From NCBI RefSeq assembly GCF_023094165.1, contig NZ_JALMDK010000018.1, positions 62,001 to 126,000 on the forward strand: DNA of 64,000 bases, written 5' to 3'. Positions 58,057 through 64,000 of this stretch are shown here, piece by piece. Below the pieces are notes generated by a model, which worked only from the letters and a program-made list of their open reading frames with translations, searched no databases and had not been told where the DNA came from. Made by a program: the position numbers and the translations under genes. The first letter of the stretch is position 1; each line of letters starts with the position of its first letter. Source of the DNA: Crossiella sp. S99.2. Lineage in GTDB: Bacteria > Actinomycetota > Actinomycetes > Mycobacteriales > Pseudonocardiaceae.

Positions 58057-59240
58057 CGGGCGCACCACCGCACCGGCAGGCTGGCCAGGCCGAAGACCTG
58101 CGAGTCCGGTTTGCACCGCAACTCAGCCGGATCCACGGCCAGGCGCAGGTTCGGCAGCCGGGTGAGCAGCCGGGTGAAGGCGATCTCCAGTTCGGCGCGG
58201 GCCAGGTGCGCGCCAAGGCACTGGTGCGGTCCGTGGCCGAAGGCCAGGTGCTGCCGGGCCGGGCGATCCGGGTCGAACTCGTCCGGGCGGTCCAGGAACT
58301 CGAGGTCCCGGTTGGCGGACAGGCCGAGCGTGACCACGCCCTCCCCTGCCTTGATCAGCCTGCCACCCAGTTCGACATCGGCGACGGCGACCCGGGCGGC
58401 CACCGCGTCGGCGACCGAGTGGTACCGCAGCAGTTCCTCGACCACCGCGGGCATCCGGCCAGGGTCCCGGCGCAGTTCCGCGCACAACTCCGGTCGGCCG
58501 AGCAGGGTGAGCACGCCCAGCGAGATCATGTTCGCGGTGGTCTCGTGCCCGGCGACCAGCAGGATCAGGATCATGCCCACCGCACCCGGCCTGCTCAGCC
58601 TGCCCTCGGCCACCGGACCGGCAGCCAGCCTGCTGATCAGGTCCACGGCCGGTTCCCGTTGCCGTTGGGCGAACAGCGCGTCCAGGTACTCGAAGAGCTG
58701 CGCCATGGCCGTGCCGGATTCCGCGGCGGTGCTGGCGTTGCTGAGCGCGGTGCGGGTGCGGGACTCGAAGAACTCGTGCTCCGGGTAGGGCACGCCGAGC
58801 AACCGGCAGATCACCAGTGACGGCAACGGAAGCGCGAACGCGGGCACCAGATCCGCGGCCGGCTCGCCCGCGAGCAGCTGATCCAGCAGTGCGTCCACCA
58901 CGCCCTCGATCTCCGGGCGCAGCGCGGCGACCCGGCGCACGGTGAACTCGGCGTTGAGCATCCGGCGATACACCCCGTGCTCGGGCGGATCGGTGTCCAG
59001 GAACGGGCGCCGCCGCTCCGGCGGGGCAGCGCCCGCGCGCAGCCGGGGGAAACCGGGCCGGGTGGCGTCGATGCTGAACCGCGGATCGGCCAGCACCGTG
59101 CGCATGTCCGCGTGCCTGCTGATCACCCAGACCCGGTCGCCACTGGGCAGGGTGGCCCGGCTGACCGGGTCGGTGGCGCGCAGCCGGGCGTATTCGGGTG
59201 GTTCGGCGAACGGGCAGCTGCGCGGGATCGGGAGTGTCAT
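58053..59240 (-). CDS. cytochrome P450
   Basis: A 395-residue bacterial P450. It shows the oxygen-binding helix I (ILLVAGHETTANMISLG), the ExxR motif (VEELLRY and nearby Arg), and the heme loop FGHGPHQCLGAHLARAELEIAF with the cysteine ligand. It has no signal or fused reductase, so needs separate ferredoxin and reductase, which are not in the window. Its stop overlaps the start of the VC0807-like membrane protein. Both lie upstream of rgt on the same strand, but a promoter region separates them. Confidence 0.93.
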   Translation of the reverse strand: MTLPIPRSCPFAEPPEYARLRATDPVSRATLPSGDRVWVISRHADMRTVLADPRFSIDATRPGFPRLRAGAAPPERRRPFLDTDPPEHGVYRRMLNAEFTVRRVAALRPEIEGVVDALLDQLLAGEPAADLVPAFALPLPSLVICRLLGVPYPEHEFFESRTRTALSNASTAAESGTAMAQLFEYLDALFAQRQREPAVDLISRLAAGPVAEGRLSRPGAVGMILILLVAGHETTANMISLGVLTLLGRPELCAELRRDPGRMPAVVEELLRYHSVADAVAARVAVADVELGGRLIKAGEGVVTLGLSANRDLEFLDRPDEFDPDRPARQHLAFGHGPHQCLGAHLARAELEIAFTRLLTRLPNLRLAVDPAELRCKPDSQVFGLASLPVRWCAR

Positions 59241-59365
59241 CGGCGCCTCACTCGGTGATGGTGTTGGGCGCCAACGACGTTAGGGACGAGCGGGGTGGAG
59301 TCGCCTCGGCGCACGGGTGGGACCCGGGCCCGGCGATCTCCACCCCGGGGTGGAGTCGGTTCCGG

Positions 59366-59953
59366 CTAGGCGGCGGCGCGGGCGCGCACGATGTACTGAC
59401 CCATGCCGCCGCACCCGTTGGGGTTGGTGCGCTGGATGACGTAGCCGGGCGGGATCGGCGAGCCCAGGCAGATCCACTGCCCGTCCCGGGGCAGTTCGAT
59501 GTAGCGGCCCATGCCACCGCAGCCGTTGCCGTTCAGCATGGTGATCACGTAGCCGTCCGGGATGGGCGAGCCCAGGCAGGTCCACTGCCCGTTGCGCGGC
59601 AGCTCGATGTACCGGCCCATGCCGCCACAGCCGTTCGGGTTCAGCATGGTGATCACGTACGGCACCGGCAGCGGTGAGCCCAGACAGGTCCACTGCCCGT
59701 TGCGAGCCGGTTCCAGGTACCAGGAACCGCCCCGGCTGCACCCGTTGGCGTTGAGCATCGTGATCACGTGCCCGTCCGGGATCGGCGAGCCCGCGCACAC
59801 CCAGCCGGTGAACGCCGGCGCGGCCGCGGCGACCGGCGCCTTGGCCGGAGCGGCGGCGGCAGGCGCAACGGCAATTATGCCGCCAAAAGCGACCATTCCG
59901 GCGATCGAGGCAAGCATTGCAGCCATTCTCGACCAGCTGGACCTGATTTTCAT
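59366..59953 (-). CDS. secreted protein of four 36-residue cysteine-containing repeats
   Basis: A 195-residue paralogue of the protein at 37.1 kb. A signal peptide (MLASIAGMVAFGGIIAVAPAAA) is followed by four tandem ~36-residue units with consensus GQWTCLGSPIPDGYVITM then LNPNGCGGMGRYIELPR. The first unit (GWVCAGSPIP...SWYLEPARN) and last unit (GCGGMGQYIV) are specialised as in the five-unit paralogue, so the difference is one internal unit. Both genes share a conserved motif about 100 bp upstream. Function unknown; the even cysteine number suggests disulfide-stabilised extracellular repeats. Confidence 0.88.
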   Translation of the reverse strand: MKIRSSWSRMAAMLASIAGMVAFGGIIAVAPAAAAPAKAPVAAAAPAFTGWVCAGSPIPDGHVITMLNANGCSRGGSWYLEPARNGQWTCLGSPLPVPYVITMLNPNGCGGMGRYIELPRNGQWTCLGSPIPDGYVITMLNGNGCGGMGRYIELPRDGQWICLGSPIPPGYVIQRTNPNGCGGMGQYIVRARAAA

Positions 59954-60045
59954 CTAATCCGCTCCTCATGGGTGCCAGATGCGAATGAAAAGAACGACGA
60001 GGACGCCTTGAGCTGCACTGACGCTATCGGGAACGACCTCGATCG

Positions 60046-60073
60046 GGAAATACGCCGAACTGGCTAATCAAAC
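60046..60073 (-). promoter_or_regulatory. motif shared upstream of both 36-residue-repeat genes
   Basis: Plus-strand GGAAATACGCCGAAC, then CTAATC, 93 bp before the start of the four-unit paralogue. It is nearly the same as the block at 37977-38004. The remaining 5' regions differ, so this block is likely the shared promoter or operator. Confidence 0.6.
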
Positions 60074-60159
60074 AGCACACACAAGCGCGGCATCCATAAA
60101 ATGCCCCACCCCGCCAGATGTTTTCGAACACTCCACTATCCGCGTCCCAACAGCGCCAC

Positions 60160-60214
60160 TTGCCGAAGTAGACAGACCTGTCTATGGTCGATCGGGACTG
60201 AACAGACCTGTCTA
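60160..60214 (+). promoter_or_regulatory. promoter with two TetR-type operators
   Basis: TTGCCG (60160-60165), a 17-bp spacer and TATGGT (60183-60188) form a plausible promoter for the MFS gene. A perfect palindrome TAGACAG-AC-CTGTCTA (60169-60184) lies in the spacer. A second copy (AACAGACCTGTCTA, 60201-60214) lies 30 bp further on. Repressor binding at either site would block transcription. Confidence 0.75.
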
Positions 60215-60233
60215 CTCAATCGGAGGTTCGGGC

Positions 60234-61463
60234 ATGGCCCACACCTTGCCCCGGAGCGGGCGGCTGCCGGACTCGGCGGCGCTGTACCTGCTGGCCTCGC
60301 TGGTCGTGTCGCTGCTGGCCTCCTCCAGCGCACCTACCCCGCTGTACGCCCACTACCAGGAACAATGGGGTTTCTCGCCGATCACCACCACCGTCGTGTT
60401 CGGCGTGTACGCGGTGTCCGCGCTGGCCGCGCTGCTGGTGCTGGGCAAGCTGTCCGACCACCTGGGCCGGCGGCCGGTGCTGCTGGTGGCGCTGGTCGTG
60501 CAGGCCGCGGCGATGCTGGTCTTCGCCACCGCCGACGGGGTGGGCGCGCTGCTGGTCGCCAGGGTGATGCAGGGGGTGGCCATCGGGGCCTCGCTCGGCG
60601 CGCTGGGTGCGGGCATGCTCGACCTGGACGCCCGGCGCGGGCAGCTGGCCAACGCGGTCGCGCCCGGGATCGGCACCGCGGTCGGCGCGTTGTTCTCCGC
60701 CCTGCTGGTGCGCTACCTGCCCGCGCCCACCGAACTGGTCTACCTGGTGCTGCTGGCGGTGTTCCTGGTGCAGGGACTGGGAATCGCGCTGATGCGGGAG
60801 ACGGTCAGCCGGGCGCCGGGCGCGCTGGCCAGCCTGCGCCCGGAGATCACCCTGCCCGCCGCGATGCGGCCGAGGGTGCTCACCGCGGCGCCGGTGCTGT
60901 TCGCGGTGTGGGCGCTGGCCGGGCTCTACGGCGCGCTGGGCCCGGCCCTGGTGGCCAAGCTCGGCGGTGGCGGCTCCCCGCTGCTGGGCGGGCTCGCGCT
61001 GTTCACCATGGCCGGAGCCGCCGCGCTGGCCACCGTGGTGCTGCGCAACCGCTCCCCCGAATTCACCATGCGCACCGGGGTGTTCGCGCTGATCATCGGC
61101 GTGGCGGTGACCCTGATCGCACTGCCGATCGGCACGCTGCCGCTGTTCTTCCTGGGCACCGCGATCGCCGGGGTCGGCTTCGGCGCCGGGCTCCAGGGCA
61201 GTCTGCGCACCTCGGTGCCCTTGGCGCGACCGCATGAGCGGGCCGGGGTGCTCTCGCTGCTGTTCGTGGTGTCCTACCTCGGATTCGGGCTGCCCGCGGT
61301 GGCCGCCGGGGTGCTGGTGGTGCACGGTCCCGGCCTGGTCGGCGCGACGCTGCTCTACGGCGGGGTGCTGATCGCACTGGGGGTGCTGGCCCTGGTGCGG
61401 CTGTTCACCCCGGCACCGACGGTGCCGGCGGGTGATCCCGAACCGGCGCTGTCCCGGTTGTAG
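60234..61463 (+). CDS. MFS transporter, probably TetR-regulated
   Basis: A 409-residue major facilitator protein with 12 helices. It opens LYLLASLVVSLLASSSAPTPLYAHYQEQWGFSPITTTVVFGVYAVSALAALLVLGKLSDHLGRRPVLL, with the MFS motif A (GKLSDHLGRR). The family resembles DHA1-type exporters. GGAGG lies 8 bp before the ATG. Two TetR-type operators sit in its promoter and a TetR gene follows 38 bp downstream, so the pair is a self-contained inducible efflux unit. Substrate unknown. Confidence 0.9.
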   Translation: MAHTLPRSGRLPDSAALYLLASLVVSLLASSSAPTPLYAHYQEQWGFSPITTTVVFGVYAVSALAALLVLGKLSDHLGRRPVLLVALVVQAAAMLVFATADGVGALLVARVMQGVAIGASLGALGAGMLDLDARRGQLANAVAPGIGTAVGALFSALLVRYLPAPTELVYLVLLAVFLVQGLGIALMRETVSRAPGALASLRPEITLPAAMRPRVLTAAPVLFAVWALAGLYGALGPALVAKLGGGGSPLLGGLALFTMAGAAALATVVLRNRSPEFTMRTGVFALIIGVAVTLIALPIGTLPLFFLGTAIAGVGFGAGLQGSLRTSVPLARPHERAGVLSLLFVVSYLGFGLPAVAAGVLVVHGPGLVGATLLYGGVLIALGVLALVRLFTPAPTVPAGDPEPALSRL

Positions 61464-61501
61464 CCTGGTTGTCCAGTCCGGAATCGAGGGAAGTGGTGGG
61501 A

Positions 61502-62065
61502 ATGACGGCCAAGGTGTCCGCCCGCGAGCGGTTGCTGGCCGCCGCCGACGAGCTGTTCTACGCCGAGGGCGTGCGCTCGGTGGGCATCGACCGGGTGATC
61601 GAGCACGCCGGGGTCGCGAAAGCCTCGCTGTACAACACCTTCGGCAGCAAGGACGAGCTGATCCACGCCTACCTCAAGGGCAGGCAGGACAAGATATCCG
61701 GGCGCATCCTGGCCGCGGTCGAGGCCGCCGGGACCCCGCGCGAGCGGATCCTGGCGGTCTTCGACGCGCAGGCCAAGGCCTACGCCGACAGCGGTTTCCG
61801 CGGCTGCGCCTTCCACCGGGCCAGCGCGGAATCCCACCCCGACGACCGGGTGGAGCAGGCCACCAGGGAGTACCGCGCCTGGGTCCGCGACCTGTTCGCC
61901 GACCTCGCCGGGCAAGCGGGCGCCCGGGATCCGGCGGCCCTGGCCCACCAGCTGCACCTGCTCTACGACGGCACCGGCCACGCCACCCGCACCGACCGCG
62001 ATTCCAGCGCCACCACGGCGGCCAGGGCCGCGGCCGCCGCCCTGCTCACCGCCGCTGTCGCCTGA
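61502..62065 (+). CDS. TetR-family regulator
   Basis: A 187-residue TetR protein with an N-terminal helix-turn-helix (RERLLAAADELFYAEGVRSVGIDRVIEHAGVAKASLYNTFGSKDELIHAYL) and a helical ligand domain (QAKAYADSGFRGCAFHRASAES). It follows the MFS gene on the same strand. The two palindromes upstream of the MFS gene are its likely binding sites, giving autoregulated control of both. ATG 61502 follows GAAGTGGTGGGA. Confidence 0.9.
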   Translation: MTAKVSARERLLAAADELFYAEGVRSVGIDRVIEHAGVAKASLYNTFGSKDELIHAYLKGRQDKISGRILAAVEAAGTPRERILAVFDAQAKAYADSGFRGCAFHRASAESHPDDRVEQATREYRAWVRDLFADLAGQAGARDPAALAHQLHLLYDGTGHATRTDRDSSATTAARAAAAALLTAAVA

Positions 62066-62105
62066 TTCGCCTGCGCGCACAACGCCTGACCGCTACCCTC
62101 TCGTG

Positions 62106-63002
62106 ATGATCGAGAAGAAGACCCGGTCCCGGCGGCGCCGGTGGTGGGTGCTGGGCCCGATCCTGGTGCTGCTGGTCCCGATCCTGCTCTACGCGCCGTT
62201 CCTGGGCTGGGAGTACACCCGCCCACAGCCCGATCCCATTCCGGGCAGCGCCCAGGTGTCCACTTCGGCCGTGCCGTGGGTGGTGGTGATCGGCAACCCG
62301 AAGACCTACGCCGACTCCCCCAGCAACAAGCTCTGCGTCGGCACCCTGGTCGCACCCAAGGCCGTGGTCACCGCCGCGCACTGCCTGGGCCAGGCCACCC
62401 CGGCCGAGTTGACCATCACCGTCGGCCGGGACGACCTGCGTGGCACCGCGGGCCGGATCGTGCGGGTCGCCAACACCTGGCTGGATCCGGCCTACCCCAA
62501 GGGAATCGCCGAGGAGTCCTTTCTCGGCGGCGCCTTCGGCAAGGTCGCACTGGCCCCCGCCGACATCGGCCTGATCACCCTGGCCGAACCCCTGGACACC
62601 CCGGTGCTTCCGTTGGCCGATCCGGGCACCGGGCCGAAGGGCGGGGAAAGCGCCACCGTGTACGGCTGGCGCATGTCCCCCGCCGACGACCCCCTGCTGT
62701 GGCAGGCCCCGACCGCGGTGGCCGAGGACGCCGAATGCGTGCGGCGGGCCGCGGACAGCGTCCGCTTCATGCCACCACGCTGGTGGGGCCTGCGCTACGA
62801 CCCCGATTCCTACCTGTGCGTGGGCGCGGACCGGGCAATCCGGTTGCGCGCCACCGACAGCGGCTCCCCGGTCGTGGTCGGCGGCCGACTGGCCGGGGTG
62901 GCCTCCTGGTCGGCCAGCGCCGCGCCGTCATCCCCGGACTACTACACCCGGGTGGCGAATTTCCAGCCCCAGCTGGCCACCCTCATCGCCGCGATCCGCT
63001 GA
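62106..63002 (+). CDS. membrane-anchored trypsin-like serine protease
   Basis: About 298 residues. A basic N-terminus and one helix (WWVLGPILVLLVPILLYAPFLGW) act as signal anchor. The chymotrypsin-like domain has the catalytic His (VTAAHCLG), Asp (ADIGLITLAE) and Ser (TDSGSPVVVGG) in normal order, with cysteine pairs. The S1 region suggests trypsin-like specificity only weakly. GTG 62103 and ATG 62106 are equally possible starts. It is followed by repeat element J and convergent with the darcynin gene. Confidence 0.9.
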   Translation: MIEKKTRSRRRRWWVLGPILVLLVPILLYAPFLGWEYTRPQPDPIPGSAQVSTSAVPWVVVIGNPKTYADSPSNKLCVGTLVAPKAVVTAAHCLGQATPAELTITVGRDDLRGTAGRIVRVANTWLDPAYPKGIAEESFLGGAFGKVALAPADIGLITLAEPLDTPVLPLADPGTGPKGGESATVYGWRMSPADDPLLWQAPTAVAEDAECVRRAADSVRFMPPRWWGLRYDPDSYLCVGADRAIRLRATDSGSPVVVGGRLAGVASWSASAAPSSPDYYTRVANFQPQLATLIAAIR

Positions 63003-63051
63003 GTCCACAGTGGACGGACACTAAGCAAGCGCCCAGAAGAACCCACCCGCC

Positions 63052-63136
63052 CCGTGTTGGCCGTTGTGGACGGTGTGTTGGCCGAATGGCGTACCGGTTC
63101 GGCCAAGACTACGTACAACAACGGCCAACACGCCGG
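63052..63136. repeat. TTGGCC-type intergenic element, copy J
   Basis: Outer units in tandem (GTGTTGGCCGTTGTGGACGG, GTGTTGGCCGAAT), a GGCGTACCGGTTCGGCCAAG core and the closing unit (GTACAACAACGGCCAACACG). Same plan as copy H with one more outer unit. It lies between the convergent protease and darcynin stops. Confidence 0.88.
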
Positions 63137-63167
63137 CGAGGTGTGGACCGGGCTTCTGGCCACTTGT

Positions 63168-63533
63168 TCAGACGGTGACGGTGGCGACGGGGTCCAGGCC
63201 GTTGTTCTTGGCGTAGGCGTTCTCCACCCCCAGCAGGATCTCCACGACCTCGAAGTAGTGATCCCAGAAAGGCGTGTCCCGCAAGGCTTCCACCAGCAGC
63301 TGGTACGCCTCGTGGTCCACGGCCTCCCAAGCCCAGATGTCAGTGACCCGTGCCGAGTAGAACTCGGTGTCGTAGAAGCGGGAACGCACGCCGCGCACCT
63401 TGTCGTTGACCGCGGGCAGGATCTCGGTGGTGAAGGCCGCCACTCGCTGCTCCACGGTCAGGTCGAGCCAGGCGCGGGTGGTCTTGACCAGCATGAAGGC
63501 GGTCAGGGTCGGTTCGAAGGTTTCGGTTGTCAT
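63168..63533 (-). CDS. darcynin-family protein
   Basis: A 121-residue protein matching the darcynin family (LTAFMLVKTTRAWLDLTVEQRVAAFTTEILPAV, RSRFYDTEFYSARVTDIWAWEA, YQLLVEALRDTPFWDHYFEVVEIL). Members are small dimeric alpha/beta-barrel-like proteins of uncertain function, often beside a LysR regulator, as here. It is divergent from the LysR gene with a LysR-type box in the 75-bp gap. Confidence 0.88.
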   Translation of the reverse strand: MTTETFEPTLTAFMLVKTTRAWLDLTVEQRVAAFTTEILPAVNDKVRGVRSRFYDTEFYSARVTDIWAWEAVDHEAYQLLVEALRDTPFWDHYFEVVEILLGVENAYAKNNGLDPVATVTV

Positions 63534-63591
63534 GGCCACGACACTAGGAACTGCCCACCCCTGCGCGCCACGCAACTTTGGCAAGCCAGAC

Positions 63592-63606
63592 TTGCGTATG
63601 ATGCAA
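63592..63606. promoter_or_regulatory. LysR-type operator box
   Basis: TTGC-N7-GCAA, perfect 4-bp arms within the T-N11-A pattern of LysR regulators, just 2 bp before the LysR start and 58 bp before the divergent darcynin gene. Confidence 0.6.
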
Positions 63607-63608
63607 TC

Positions 63609-64000
63609 ATGCCCGAGCAGCTCGACCTGAACCTGTTGCGTGTCTTCGACGCGCTGCTCCAGGACGGCAGTGTCACCGCGGCCGCCGAGCGGCTGCACCT
63701 GTCCGTGCCCGCGGCCAGCCGGGCGCTGGGCCGGTTGCGGCGGGCCATGGGCGATCCGATCCTGGTGCGGGCCGGCCGTGGGCTGGCGCCGACCCCGTTC
63801 GCACTGCGCACCGCGCCGCGGGTGCGCGCACTGCTGGACGAGGCGGCGGCGCTGATCAGCACCGACCGGGAGTTCACGGTCGCCGGACTGCGGCGCACCT
63901 TCACCATCCGCGTCAACGACGGCATTGCCGCGGCCCTGATCACCGCGGCCACCTCCGCCGTCGCGCCCGGGGTGACCCTGCGGTTCGTCGCCGAGGGCAC
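63609..64000 (+). CDS. LysR-family regulator, 3'-partial
   Basis: The first 130 residues of a LysR regulator run off the right edge. The winged helix is LDLNLLRVFDALLQDGSVTAAAERLHLSVPAASRALGRLRRAMGDPILVRAGRGLAPT, and the linker helix is followed by the start of the effector domain (RTFTIRVNDGIAAALI). The PILVRAGRG motif is typical of the PcpR/NahR-like branch. It is divergent from darcynin, its likely target. Confidence 0.92.
   Translation, partial: MPEQLDLNLLRVFDALLQDGSVTAAAERLHLSVPAASRALGRLRRAMGDPILVRAGRGLAPTPFALRTAPRVRALLDEAAALISTDREFTVAGLRRTFTIRVNDGIAAALITAATSAVAPGVTLRFVAEG

Noticed and set aside
58053..59240. P450 as part of the rifamycin response
   Set aside because: It has no RAE and is separated from rgt by a frameshifted gene and the RAE promoter; linkage alone is not enough.

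Overview
This 64 kb window is high-GC actinomycete chromosome. Many genes use GTG or TTG starts, ECF sigma/anti-sigma pairs and regulator-gene pairs are common, and Tat or lipoprotein exports are frequent. Two rifamycin-inactivation genes each carry a rifamycin-associated element (RAE), and the palindrome GTCCACWGTGGAC is over-represented. I infer the order Pseudonocardiales; no marker gene in the window fixes the genus. No rRNA, tRNA, phage, CRISPR array or large biosynthetic cluster was seen. The region looks like accessory chromosome: stress and detoxification enzymes, secreted proteins, transporters and local regulators.

Layout. 0-7.4 kb: PcfJ-like gene end, VOC and DinB proteins, a truncated MFS transporter, a two-component system, a VanZ-like protein and a serine-hydrolase homologue that has lost its catalytic motifs. 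7.5-15 kb: large secreted subtilase, ECF sigma/anti-sigma pair, APH-fold kinase, exported hydrolase with divergent XRE-cupin regulator. 15-27 kb: AlkD-like protein, PucR regulator and flavoprotein dehydrogenase, remnants of two dead genes, F420-type reductase, SigK/RskA-like pair, VOC/DinB pair with WYL regulator, SigX5-type sigma factor with SnoaL protein. 26-32 kb: HAL-family lyase (non-canonical GTG triad) divergent from a complete betaine-type ABC importer and an RpiR regulator. 32-44 kb: LysE exporter, M60/ImpA-like metalloprotease, a secreted 36-residue-repeat protein, MFS, rifampin monooxygenase, and an IPT-domain secreted protein operon. 44-56 kb: trpF, SnoaL/PadR pair, tripeptidyl-aminopeptidase-like hydrolase with MerR, flavodoxin, exported proteins, SNF2 helicase with SWIM partner. 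56-64 kb: rifampin glycosyltransferase, P450 with frameshifted VC0807-like membrane protein, second 36-residue-repeat protein, TetR-controlled MFS, trypsin-like protease, darcynin and a partial LysR gene.

Two themes link distant parts. First, the rifampin monooxygenase and glycosyltransferase genes, 16 kb apart, have superimposable upstream regions. A palindromic RAE supplies a -35-like TTGCSG hexamer on each strand, with a -10-like hexamer at identical spacing on each side. Second, ten intergenic loci carry a dispersed element built from 21-22 bp units around TTGGCC, often folding into long inverted repeats. Nearly every copy lies within 35 bp of a stop codon and five lie between convergent genes. 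One copy has replaced the start of a transporter gene, others sit beside gene remnants, and one appears split by a second, MITE-like inverted repeat. This element family is the best candidate for an undescribed feature of the genome.
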